From AP-15 sp963818695 (GTDB lineage: Bacteria; Pseudomonadota; Alphaproteobacteria; ATCC43930; CGMCC-115725), in contig CAWFTG010000007.1 of assembly GCA_963818695.1 (NCBI GenBank), positions 274,634 through 338,633 of the forward strand: a stretch of DNA of 64,000 nt, given 5' to 3'. The notes beneath the pieces are model-generated. The model did no database searches, was not told where the DNA came from, and saw only the letters and a program-made list of their open reading frames with translations. Numbering within the stretch: the first letter of the stretch is position 1; the number at the start of each line of letters is the position of its first letter. This document shows positions 8,411-16,308 of this stretch, one piece after another. A program made the translations under genes and the position numbers.

Positions 8411-9433
8411 TCAGCGATTTGGCTGGATCTGGCGCAATGCGGGCAATAGCTCGTCGCTGATCAGGCGCATGCTGGCCAGAGCATGGCCGAGCGGCATGCC
8501 GCTCCAATGGGTCCGGAACATCAGGAAATTCGCGCCCGTCTGCTCCCAGCACGGACGCAGCTGCTCGTAGCAGTCATCGGGGCTGCCAATGACGAAGCGG
8601 TCGCGCAGCAGCTCCTCGAAAGGCTGGCGGAACGTATCGTTGCCCGGCAACACCTCGTCCTGTCCCCAATGGGCGTAGGTCTGGTACTTTTCCGATAGGT
8701 AAGGTCCGGCCATTTCGAGCGCCGTGGCTCGGTCCTTGGCACAATAGATCTCACGGGCATAGGGCAACTCGCGCGGAAGCGGCTTGCCGAGACCCGCCAG
8801 CTCCGCTCGGTAGAGAGCCAGTTGGCGAGTGATCTCGGGGATCGTGGCGTGTGGATTGACAAACCAGCTGTCGCCGAGGCGCGCGGCGCGCTTCACTGCG
8901 CGGTCGTTGTTGGCAGCAAACCAGATCGGCGGGTATGGCTGCTGGATCGGCCGGCACGTCATTGTCACGTTGGTCAATTTGCAGATGTCGTTTTCGAAGC
9001 TGACATTGTCCTCGGTCCACAGCCGCTTGACGACTTCGAGGCACTGCTCGAAACGGCGCACCCGATGGCCGCGCGGCACGCCAAAGGCGTCGAACTCGAC
9101 ATCGCGGTAGCCGAGACCCACGCCAAAGACAAAATTGCCGCGCCAGATCGCGTCGAGCGAGGCGATGTGTTCGGCGACTTCGACTGGGTTGTGCAACGCC
9201 GTCAATAGCACGCCGGAGATGCCGGTCATCTCTCCGGCTTCGGCGGCCAGGCGCGCCAGAAACGGCACGAGCTGGACCTGGCGCACCCCTTCGCTCAGGT
9301 AATGCTGGCCGGTGGCGACGGCGTCCCAGCCGCGGTCGCGCGCCAGCCGCGTCATGACATATTGGGCTTCGAGTGCGGCGACCATGTCGCTGCCCGATGG
9401 GTACTGACAGGTGAGAAAAATCCCGACCTTCAT
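8411..9433 (-). CDS. LLM-class flavin-dependent monooxygenase (luciferase-like)
   Basis: The ATG at 9431-9433 has GGGAG 7 nt upstream. The 340 aa product is a bacterial-luciferase-like TIM barrel: MKVGIFLTCQYP at the N-terminus, VAEHIASLDAIWRGNFVFG, GVGLGYRDVEFDAFG, VKRLWTED, PPIWFAANNDRAVKRAARLG, and a C-terminal FVIGSPDDCYEQL. Such enzymes use FMNH2 or F420 to oxidise small molecules. A clear paralogue with the same motifs lies at 39740-40753. No flavin reductase lies nearby. Confidence 0.85.
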   Translation of the reverse strand: MKVGIFLTCQYPSGSDMVAALEAQYVMTRLARDRGWDAVATGQHYLSEGVRQVQLVPFLARLAAEAGEMTGISGVLLTALHNPVEVAEHIASLDAIWRGNFVFGVGLGYRDVEFDAFGVPRGHRVRRFEQCLEVVKRLWTEDNVSFENDICKLTNVTMTCRPIQQPYPPIWFAANNDRAVKRAARLGDSWFVNPHATIPEITRQLALYRAELAGLGKPLPRELPYAREIYCAKDRATALEMAGPYLSEKYQTYAHWGQDEVLPGNDTFRQPFEELLRDRFVIGSPDDCYEQLRPCWEQTGANFLMFRTHWSGMPLGHALASMRLISDELLPALRQIQPNR

Positions 9434-9501
9434 GACATCTCCCACCATGGCGTTTCCACCGTGGCATCTCGACGGCTGGACAGATTGCTTCGGCTCATGA
9501 G

Positions 9502-10101
9502 GTGGTAGATGATCGCCGGCAACGAGGCAAGGGCGGCGAGGTCCGTCGTGGAGAAGCCTTTCCTATCGGAATCCGGGCGGTGATCGGTCCGCGGCGTTCA
9601 GCCAGGAGATCCGGGCGGCGTGCGCCCGCCTCAGCCTTTACGCTCGTCGTGGCGGCGTTTTTCGCGGCGCTCGTCGCGCTGACCCCGGCGAAGGCCGAAG
9701 AGCAATCGAAATGCGCTGCATCGCCGCACCTCCTATGGGGGGACGGCGAGCACGACGACACCGCGGCCCTCAACGCCTGGTTTCGCGGCGAGACCGTGAT
9801 CTGGGCGCAGACGCATGAGCCGGTCGGCGCCGAAATCGCCGACCGCGCGTTTCTGTTGAGTTCCACAGTTTATGTTTCCGGCGGCACTGGGCGGCGGCTC
9901 GAGCGTTTCCGGATGATCTGGCCTTGGCGCAAGGAAGTCGTCTCCGGCGGCGCGATAGTCACCGGCAACGATCCCCAGCAGGAGCCGCGCACCGAAGGCA
10001 TCACGATGGTTGGCGCCGACCCCGACGAGGGTGTCCCCTATAAGGGCCCCGAAATCGAACCCCTCGATCACGGCGTTCCGAGGCACTGCCTGACGTCGTA
10101 G
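9502..10101 (+). CDS. Hypothetical exported protein
   Basis: About 199 aa from a GTG at 9502; the start is uncertain because no good ribosome site is seen. A hydrophobic segment FTLVVAAFFAALVALTPAKA ends in an A-x-A-type cleavage site, so the protein is probably exported after an arginine-rich N-region. The mature part begins with a short stretch HDDTAALNAWFRGE, like the entry to pectate-lyase-type beta-helix proteins, but the rest is too short for a full helix and ends at 10101. It may be a truncated beta-helix protein. It converges on the PEBP-family gene. Confidence 0.5.
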   Translation: MVDDRRQRGKGGEVRRGEAFPIGIRAVIGPRRSARRSGRRAPASAFTLVVAAFFAALVALTPAKAEEQSKCAASPHLLWGDGEHDDTAALNAWFRGETVIWAQTHEPVGAEIADRAFLLSSTVYVSGGTGRRLERFRMIWPWRKEVVSGGAIVTGNDPQQEPRTEGITMVGADPDEGVPYKGPEIEPLDHGVPRHCLTS

Positions 10102-10111
10102 CTGATTTCGA

Positions 10112-10693
10112 TCAGGAGGGATGCCGGAAGCGGGTGACCAGGCCGGCCGAGCCCTTCTGGTGGCCGTCGAGGGCCTTGGCCAGCTCGTCCCGCGTTAACC
10201 CCGGCTGCAGCGCCTTGGGGTCGAGGTCGGTGGCGATGATGGTCCACGTATAGTGGTGCCAATCGGTATTGGGCGGCGTCCCCGGGCCAGAGTAGACGCC
10301 CAGCCCCATCGTGCTCTTGCCCCCGACGAACTTCTCCGAGGGCTTGCTGAGTTCCCCTTCGGCAAAGCCCTTCACGTCGGCGGGGATCCCATAGACCACC
10401 ATATGCGAGACGCCGGCCGGAGCGCGGCCTTCGGGATCGAACAGCAGGAGGGCAAAACTTTTGGTGCCGTCCGGCGGGTTCGACCAGGCGAGAGGCGGCG
10501 AAATGTTCTCGCCGACGCAATTCGGGCTTCTCTGCTTGTCGCTGCACGCATTCTTCGTCGCCAGCGTGCCGTTGTCCTGGATCGCCGGCGAGGTCAATGT
10601 AAACACCTCCGCGGCCCGCGCGATCGGTGCGGCCAAGAGGGACGCGGCGAAGAACCCGCCTGCCGCCACGATGGCTGCGATGGTGTGTTTCAT
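10112..10693 (-). CDS. YbhB/YbcL-family PEBP-like protein, exported
   Basis: The start is the ATG at 10691-10693 behind AGGGGAGAGA. A signal peptide (AAIVAAGGFFAASLLAAPIARA) precedes a phosphatidylethanolamine-binding-protein fold with FTLTSPAIQDNGTLA, GENISPPLAWSNPPDGTKSF, LLFDPEGRAPAGVSHMVVYG and WHHYTWTIIATDLDP. Bacterial members are small periplasmic proteins named after Raf-kinase-inhibitor similarity; their ligand is generally unknown. A Cys pair in the mature region may form a disulphide. About 193 aa, the usual length. Confidence 0.87.
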   Translation of the reverse strand: MKHTIAAIVAAGGFFAASLLAAPIARAAEVFTLTSPAIQDNGTLATKNACSDKQRSPNCVGENISPPLAWSNPPDGTKSFALLLFDPEGRAPAGVSHMVVYGIPADVKGFAEGELSKPSEKFVGGKSTMGLGVYSGPGTPPNTDWHHYTWTIIATDLDPKALQPGLTRDELAKALDGHQKGSAGLVTRFRHPS

Positions 10694-10935
10694 GGCGTCT
10701 CTCCCCTTGGTCAAAAATCAGAGCGGCCGATAATATTCCGCCCCAATCGGCGCGGCAAACGGTGCCGCGACCTCAGCGCGATTAACATTGGCTACCGCCA
10801 CCATCAGTCATTCCATCAGCCGAACAGCCGGTTGACTTGCGCTTACGCGTCTTTCATTGCGGCCACCCGGCCGTTCCGAGCCCACCCAGTAACCAGCGGC
10901 GGGAATCCCCCCGGTCGGCGGACGATCAGGAATGG

Positions 10936-11913
10936 TCACGGTCTCGGTCCCTGCATCAGGTGCGTGCGGAAGAACGAGAGCAAATCCGCATTGAATTGTT
11001 TGTGGAAGGCGACGCGGTCGAAGCCGGGCGCATCGATACAGAGTTCGGGCCGTGCTTTCGCCAGTGCAGGTGAACATGGTGTCAGGAAAGCGAAATGCCC
11101 GGAGTTCGGAACCATATGATACTCGTGCTTTGCCGGCAGGTTTTTGTCCACCGCGGCTACGCTGTCGGGTGTTACTCCGTCGCCTCCACGTTCGGACGCC
11201 CACAGCTGAACCTGCGCCGTTACGGTCTCAAAGCCGTCCTTGGCGAAAAAAGGGCTGAACGGGTCGGCAATGACAGCGGCTTTGATCCGCGGGTCATGTG
11301 CGAGAGGTTCCACCCGAAACTCTTTTCTGAGGATTTGCTCGCAAATCGGGGCCGCCGACGATCGCTGGCATAAGGGGATGGCCCAATCGGGATTGCCGCC
11401 GATCAGAACGAGTCCGGTATAACCTCCCCGCGAAAAACCAAACAAGCCGATGCGTCCCGGATCGATCTTGGGCGCGGCGGGGGATGCGCCGAGCATGAAA
11501 TCGATCAGGCGCCTGACGTCGGTCGGCCGCTCGACAAAGACCGACAGATCGCCGGAACGGCTCATATCGGAGGTGGTATCGCCGGGATGATTGATGGCGG
11601 CGGCGACAAAACCGGCATCGCCAAGCGTCTCGGCACTATCGTGATGGCCGACAAAGGAGCCGCCCTTGCCGTGCGAGACGACGACGAGCGGCAGCTTGTC
11701 GCCGTTGATCAGACAATCCCTTACTCCCGGAATGGCGATATCGCCGAGCTGGATTTCGCCCGGCGGTTCGGAGCAGGGATACCACATCGCTCCCTTGAGG
11801 GCCGGACCGTCAGCGTCGGCGGGCACCTCGATGAAGCGGAAACCGGCGGCCTGCGCGAGCGTCGCCGTGAGACAGAGCAAGACCGCAAAGGGAGCGAGCA
11901 GCAGCGTTGGCAT
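10936..11913 (-). CDS. Exported alpha/beta-hydrolase (dienelactone-hydrolase/PAF-acetylhydrolase-like)
   Basis: The 325 aa protein starts with a signal peptide (LLLAPFAVLLCLTATLAQA). Catalytic elements are the nucleophile elbow GLFGFSRGGYTG (G-x-S-x-G), an oxyanion-type LPLVVVSHGKGGSF, an acid in AVIADPFSPFF and the His in VPNSGHFAF. The layout fits the periplasmic dienelactone-hydrolase-like or platelet-activating-factor acetylhydrolase-like group, which act on short esters. Several Cys pairs support export. The small unknown frame at 11921 ends 8 nt upstream of its start. Confidence 0.8.
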   Translation of the reverse strand: MPTLLLAPFAVLLCLTATLAQAAGFRFIEVPADADGPALKGAMWYPCSEPPGEIQLGDIAIPGVRDCLINGDKLPLVVVSHGKGGSFVGHHDSAETLGDAGFVAAAINHPGDTTSDMSRSGDLSVFVERPTDVRRLIDFMLGASPAAPKIDPGRIGLFGFSRGGYTGLVLIGGNPDWAIPLCQRSSAAPICEQILRKEFRVEPLAHDPRIKAAVIADPFSPFFAKDGFETVTAQVQLWASERGGDGVTPDSVAAVDKNLPAKHEYHMVPNSGHFAFLTPCSPALAKARPELCIDAPGFDRVAFHKQFNADLLSFFRTHLMQGPRP

Positions 11914-11920
11914 CGGACAC

Positions 11921-12226
11921 CTACCGGTCCGCGGCCTTGCTGGTCAGCGCCTCGCCCTCGCCGGCGAGCAACGTGCGGACCGTAGGGTTGATACGGGTCG
12001 CGGCCAACTTTCGGCTGGCCGGCGGATCACCCGAACACCCCGCAAAACGGCTGGCACCCATCCCGCCCTGTTGCGCCTGTTTTATCAAGTCGAGATCAGG
12101 GATGCCCAACTCCTCAATCATAATTTCGTACCCGCCGCGCACCCCGATGGCCAAGACGCTACGCATCTGCAGCAAATCAGCAGCGAGGTTTCCCTGAATG
12201 GTTGTGACCTGCATAACGTTTCTCAT
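11921..12226 (-). CDS. Small hypothetical protein, about 101 aa
   Basis: An open frame sits between the hydrolase and regulator genes on the same strand. It encodes QVTTIQGNLAADLLQMRSV followed by an Ile/Glu-rich stretch and a Ser/Lys-rich tail. No family is recognised and no ribosome site is seen, so the start (12226 or 12214) is a guess. It could be a real small regulator or membrane-free peptide, or chance coding in GC-rich DNA. Confidence 0.33.
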   Translation of the reverse strand: MRNVMQVTTIQGNLAADLLQMRSVLAIGVRGGYEIMIEELGIPDLDLIKQAQQGGMGASRFAGCSGDPPASRKLAATRINPTVRTLLAGEGEALTSKAADR

Positions 12227-12290
12227 AGCCGTCAATTCGTGAAACATACAATGCGACTGTGGCGATCTTATGCCGCTACTCCGGTCCGCT

Positions 12291-14091
12291 TCATTCCTCG
12301 GGCATCCCCGCTTTGCGCAGGCCGGCGAAATAAGTGGCTTCGAATAACTCGCGGATCTTTGGCGCCACCCGCCACCCACCGGCCTTCACATGGGCGATGG
12401 TTGAATAATGATCTCCGTTCAGCCTGCGGGCTTCAGCAAGTTCGGCGGCGGCGCGTTCGCTGTCGCCCCTGAGGGCATAGGCGGCGGCGAGCCGGCTGTG
12501 CAAGACCGGCAGGGCAGGCATGCCGCCGCGCCCTTTTTCAAGCCAGACGATCGCTTCGTCGGTGCGCGATTGCAGCAAATGTACGGTGCCAATTAGGAGG
12601 TAGCGATAACCGATGTTGGGATCGCGGGGACTGAGGCGAATGGCTTGCTCCTCGAGCGGGATCACCTCGTCTATCGACCCGGTGACGAGCTTGCACCAGC
12701 CCAGACCCTGTAATGCGCCGACTGAGTTCCGCCGGAGCACGAGAGCGGTCTCAAATTCGGGAAGAGCCTCCTCGCATCGGTGCTGCGCGCGTAGCACGGT
12801 GGCCTTCACGTAATGCGCATAGGAGAAGCGCGGCGACGCCGGCAAAGCTTGGTCAATCAGCTCTTCTGCACGTGCGAGGTCGGCCGCGGCCGAGTCGGTC
12901 ATGGACGTGATCACTCGGCTCACCAGTGCGCCCGCCAAATAGGTCTGTGCCTCGGCCGATTGCGGATCGAGCGCCAAAGCGTGCGCGAAGAGGCTGATCG
13001 CCTCCGCAGAATTTTCACGCGACAAGGACTTCCCGAAAAGCAGGGCGCGTCCGCGAAAAATGTAGTCCAGCGCGTCGGGATGAATGGTCGGCCGGGCGGC
13101 CTCTGCGGACATCAGCTCGAGGTTGAGAGTATTTCCGATCCGGCCGGTAATCTCGTTTTGCAGCGCGAACAGATCGCCAATGCCGCGGTCGAACCGCTCG
13201 GCCCAGAGATGCGTATCGGTCGCGGCATCGATCAGCTGGGCGCTGACGCGGACCTCGTTGCCCGAGCGCTGGACACTCCCTTCGAGCACATAGCGGATGC
13301 CCAGCTCGTGGCCGATCTGCTTTGTGTCGACCGTCTTGTCCCGGTAGGTGAACGCGGTATTCCGCGAGATCACCAACATGTGCGAGAGCCGCGAGAGATC
13401 AGTCGTCAGGTCTTCGGTGATCCCGTCCGCGAAATATTGCTGTTCGCGGTCGTCGCTAAGGTTGGTAAACGGCAGCACGACAATCGACAGGCGAGGTGCG
13501 AGGCGTGCCTCGCCGAACCAGGGCGAGTGCCAATTCCAGCCGGCAAACACGGCGACGAGGCCCAGGGCGCCAATGAGCGCGGCCGCGATGCTGCCCCGAA
13601 GCCAGTACGCGCTCGCAATGCCGGTGCGGGCGGCAGGGCATCGATCTGGCCCATAACGCCTGGATTTTGCACTGTTCGTTCTCGACAATTGCCCCGCCGC
13701 TCCCATTGCCGGAAGGTCGGATGGACTCTGACGAAGGCGTAGGGTCGCCCCGGGTCACCGGTGCGGTGAAGCGGTAGCCGCGGCCGGGGACAGTCTGGAT
13801 GCAGCTGCCCTCTGCTCGCCCTTGATCGAGAACCCGGCGAAGCACCGCGATCTGCATGTTCAGGTTGGCGTCCTCGACCACCGTCGCCGGCCAGACCGCA
13901 GCGATGATCGCGTCCCTGGAGACGAGGTCGCCTGGCCGCTCGACCAGCACCCCGAGAACCTCGAGTGCGCGCGAGCCTGTCGCCATTGGGACGAAATCAC
14001 CACGCTCGTCGCGCCGGAACAGGCCGCCGCCGCGCAGATCGAGACGGAAGCCATCGAACAGAAAGACGTCCCCAGCGGTGAGCGCTTCCAT
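12291..14091 (-). CDS. CadC-like regulator 1: winged-helix domain, TM segment, CyaD/TolB-N-like domain and TPRs; frameshifted
   Basis: The ATG at 14089-14091 has GGGAGAC 8 nt upstream. Residues about 10-105 form an OmpR/PhoB-type winged helix (LRGGGLFRRDERGDFVPM, RDAIIAAVWPATVVEDANL, GSCIQTVPGRGYRFTAPVT). A membrane span (AAALIGALGLVAVFAGW) follows, then the conserved LSIVVLPFTNLSDDREQQYF and EDLTTDLSRLSHMLVISRN, then tetratricopeptide repeats (LLQSRTDEAIVWLEKG). This is the layout of CadC/HilA-like membrane-bound regulators with adenylate-cyclase-associated domains. The frame breaks in the linker somewhere in 13600-13757. A paralogue lies at 16309-17917. The upstream DNA element at 14125-14168 is shared with that paralogue. 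Confidence 0.78.
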
Positions 14092-14124
14092 GGCTGCGTC
14101 TCCCACACGCGTCCAAATTTTCGG

Positions 14125-14168
14125 GAATTTAGCACAATTTAGAATTTTTTATCGCTGCCTCATAGCGC
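14125..14168 (-). promoter_or_regulatory. Conserved AT-rich upstream element of regulator 1
   Basis: The stretch from GAATTTAGCACAATTTA to CCTCATAGCG is nearly identical to 17951-17994, and both begin exactly 34 nt upstream of the respective regulator ATG. It is much richer in A/T than the surroundings, with TAAATT/TATAAA-like hexamers on the minus strand, so it probably contains the promoter and perhaps an autoregulatory site. Confidence 0.55.
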
Positions 14169-14221
14169 CCTTCGCGCAATAGCCGCATCCTTCGAGTTCG
14201 GCAACGCACGAGGAGAAGCAA

Positions 14222-14464
14222 ATGAACATCGCTCTTCGAAGCACTCGCGCATTCACTGTGATCGCCGCTTTCATCTCGGTTGCGGCGCTTACTACAGCGG
14301 CGTTCGCGACAATCTCCAACCCCACCGTGTATCGGCTGACGTTGGCCGGCTCCGATGTTGTCGCTCCCCTGCCGGGCGCCCGCATCGAAGCCAAATCTAA
14401 ATTGAAAATACCCCTTATCAGGGTCGCCCCCCACTGCACCGAATGTTCTGTTGATCCCGGCTGA
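14222..14464 (+). CDS. Small exported protein, 80 aa
   Basis: The ATG at 14222 follows CGAGGAGAAG. The N-terminus is a signal peptide (FTVIAAFISVAALTTAAFA) and the remaining 50 residues are unknown, with two Cys near the end (HCTEC). It lies between regulator 1 and PEP-CTERM gene 1, where the second module has no equivalent, so it may have arrived as an insertion. No family is recognised. Confidence 0.55.
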   Translation: MNIALRSTRAFTVIAAFISVAALTTAAFATISNPTVYRLTLAGSDVVAPLPGARIEAKSKLKIPLIRVAPHCTECSVDPG

Positions 14465-14532
14465 CAGGGCTCGTCGGCGGCTCAGCCCAGTTTGAAACGA
14501 CCGGCGGCGCCATTCGCGGCGGCGCCGACAGC

Positions 14533-14621
14533 ACGTAGGGTGGGTTGAGCAACGCGAACCCCACCGATGCTTCCAAAAAGGGGCAAGATGACGGGTTCGC
14601 TAGGCTCAACCCATCCTATCG
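14533..14621. repeat. Interspersed GTAGGGTGGGTTGAG...CTCAACCCATCCTA repeat, copy 1
   Basis: The terminal arms TAGGGTGGGTTGAG and CTCAACCCATCCTA are inverted repeats about 70 nt apart, enclosing AACCCCACCGA and GGGGCAAGATGACGGGTT. The same arms and core recur at 15261-15574. Similar elements are known as intergenic repeats in many Proteobacteria. No gene is seen inside. Confidence 0.65.
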
Positions 14622-14624
14622 CTA

Positions 14625-14673
14625 CTGTTCGAGTCAAACTCGGCCCAGCCGGTCGGCTTTGGACATAACCGAT
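14625..14673 (+). promoter_or_regulatory. Shared upstream element of PEP-CTERM gene 1, with inverted repeat AGCCG-GT-CGGCT
   Basis: Forty-nine bases starting CTGTTCGAG and ending AACCGAT align without gaps to 18023-18071, 37 of 49 identical, including a 16-base perfect block AGCCGGTCGGCTTTGG. The block holds a perfect 5-2-5 inverted repeat and could be an operator or an RNA hairpin. It lies 82 nt before the ATG here but only 14 nt before it in copy 2. Confidence 0.55.
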
Positions 14674-14755
14674 GAGGGCTGGGCACGACCGTGATCGACG
14701 GCAGTTAATTTCCGCAGCGGCAGCCGCCTTCGGTTTTACCGTCGGAGTAACCGCC

Positions 14756-15229
14756 ATGCCAAAGACCGCCATTCCCCTGCTCTTCGTTTCAGGTCTTTTG
14801 TTAGCAACGGCTTCGAAAGTTGACGCTGACGTAATGTACACGGTGTTAAATCCGGCCAATAACTTCACGCTGTTTGTCTATGACTCACCGACGTTCATCA
14901 CAACGGACACCATGGTCGGTGTCGCGCAACTCGCCTTTGCGAACCCCCTTAATCCCATCACCGGCGTCGATTTCATTCCCTCTTCGTCGACGTTCCCGGG
15001 AACTTCAGAAGTGGATCTTCTCCAAGCGGGTGCGCCGGATCAGTTCCGATATTACCCGCAGGGTACATTCACGCATTTCGGTGTCACCCCGGGCGACAGC
15101 AACAGTTTCGGCTTTCCCAACTCGGAGCTCAGTGTCGCCCCGGCTCCCGAGCCATCGTCGATAGCTCTGTTGGCGGCTGGCTTGCTCGGCCTATTCGGTC
15201 TGCGCCGCAGGTTCAAGAGAAAACTGTAG
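14756..15229 (+). CDS. PEP-CTERM sorting-domain protein 1
   Basis: The ATG at 14756 has GGAG 9 nt upstream. The product (157 aa) has a signal peptide (IPLLFVSGLLLATASKVDA), a beta-rich middle without a recognised domain, and a C-terminal PEP-CTERM signal: the PEP motif in APEPSSIALLAAGLLG, then a hydrophobic helix and a basic tail RRRFKRK. By family knowledge, exosortase would cleave it for surface or exopolysaccharide attachment; no exosortase is in this window. A related gene with the same upstream element is at 18086-18760. Confidence 0.82.
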   Translation: MPKTAIPLLFVSGLLLATASKVDADVMYTVLNPANNFTLFVYDSPTFITTDTMVGVAQLAFANPLNPITGVDFIPSSSTFPGTSEVDLLQAGAPDQFRYYPQGTFTHFGVTPGDSNSFGFPNSELSVAPAPEPSSIALLAAGLLGLFGLRRRFKRKL

Positions 15230-15260
15230 GTCCTCCAGAAGGCGCAGCTCAGCGACAGCA

Positions 15261-15574
15261 GCACGTAGCACGTGCGGTTGGTCGAGCAATGCGAAACCCA
15301 CCGAGCTTTGCAAAACGGGGCAAGATGATTGGGTTTCGAGGGGAGGCTGGGCAAGAATTCAGATCGAGATGAAAAATTGGCAACTTCTGCTCCCGTTTTC
15401 CCGGCGAAAGCCGGGATCCATGCCTCGGCTGCTCCCAACTTCTCAAGCAATTGCAGTAGCTTACCAACGACCACAAGCTCGTGCGGCGGAACGATGGACC
15501 CCGGCTTTCGCCGGGGAAGACGAGTGGATCGGTTGAAGGATTCTTGCCAGCCTCTGGGCTCAACCCATCCTACC
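15261..15574. repeat. Interspersed GTAG...CTCAACCCATCCTA repeat, copy 2, enlarged by a nested palindromic repeat
   Basis: The left part (GCACGTAGCACGTGCGGTTGG, AACCCACCGAG, GGGGCAAGATGATTGGGTT) and the right arm CTCAACCCATCCTAC match the 14533 copy, but about 200 nt lie between them instead of about 15. Most of that insert is REP-like copy 3 (15392-15522). The 395 nt between the flanking genes hold nothing else I can support. Confidence 0.62.
15392..15522. repeat. Double-hairpin palindromic repeat (REP-like), copy 3, inside another repeat
   Basis: Hairpins TCCCGGCGAAAGCCGGGA and CCCCGGCTTTCGCCGGGG flank a spacer of about 80 nt with outer GGATCCATG/ACGATGGACC arms. This is the same two-hairpin plan as 3928-4015, with CGGC stems. 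Confidence 0.65.
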
Positions 15575-15623
15575 CCTGACTGGGCGTATATTTTTTCACG
15601 GCCAGGTGACGGAAGGGGACAGC

Positions 15624-16175
15624 ATGTCGGCAATTCCGCACGGGCGGAAGGAGCTCGCGCCCGCCGGCGCCATGACAATGGACACCGCTCGGCTACGCCT
15701 CCGTGCGCGCGTGCTCTCCGACCTGGAGGCAATCGTGGCCATGGACGCCGACCCGGTCGTCCGCAAATTTATCGGTGGACCGCTCGACGCGGCGTCGCAC
15801 CGCGAAGAGGTGAGGCGGAACATCGTGCAGGGACGCCCCGAGCCGCATGCTTCCTGGGCCATAGAATGGCGGAGCGCATCAGGGTTGCTGCTCGGGCTCT
15901 GTGGGCTCAGCCCGTCGGATGAAACAGGCTTCACCCAGATCGGGTGGCGATTGCATCGTTTCGCATGGGGGCAGGGTGTTGCAACGGAAGCTGCGCGCAC
16001 GGTGCTCATGCGCGCTCTTGGTCCATTCGGGCTTCCTGTGGTCGTCGCAATGATCCATCCGGACAACCGCGCCTCGCTGCACGTTGCGGAGAAAATCGGC
16101 ATGACGCAGAGCGGAATTACGCAATATCGGGGTGTCCCCCAGTTGATTTACCGAGCCGACAGCTCCCGCCTCTGA
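15624..16175 (+). CDS. GNAT-family N-acetyltransferase (RimJ/RimL-like)
   Basis: The ATG at 15624 follows GGAAGGGGACAGC. The 183 aa protein shows the RimJ/RimL pattern: TARLRLRARVLSDLEAIVAM at the N-terminus, RKFIGGPLDA, IGWRLHRFAWGQGVATEAAR (the acetyl-CoA loop) and MIHPDNRASLHVAEKIGM. Such enzymes acetylate protein N-termini or small amines; the target is not predictable. It stands alone, with repeats upstream and the regulator 2 terminus downstream. Confidence 0.85.
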   Translation: MSAIPHGRKELAPAGAMTMDTARLRLRARVLSDLEAIVAMDADPVVRKFIGGPLDAASHREEVRRNIVQGRPEPHASWAIEWRSASGLLLGLCGLSPSDETGFTQIGWRLHRFAWGQGVATEAARTVLMRALGPFGLPVVVAMIHPDNRASLHVAEKIGMTQSGITQYRGVPQLIYRADSSRL

Positions 16176-16308
16176 CTGCACGCACCGGCGTTGCGCGCAA
16201 ACCGACTGCGCGGCGCGCCGGCGAAGTTCGAGCGCGAACGGATGCGCATGTGCACCGCGGAGCCGCGCTCATTCAGTGCGCTCGAACGCGCGCTCGGGGC
16301 GCTCGAAG

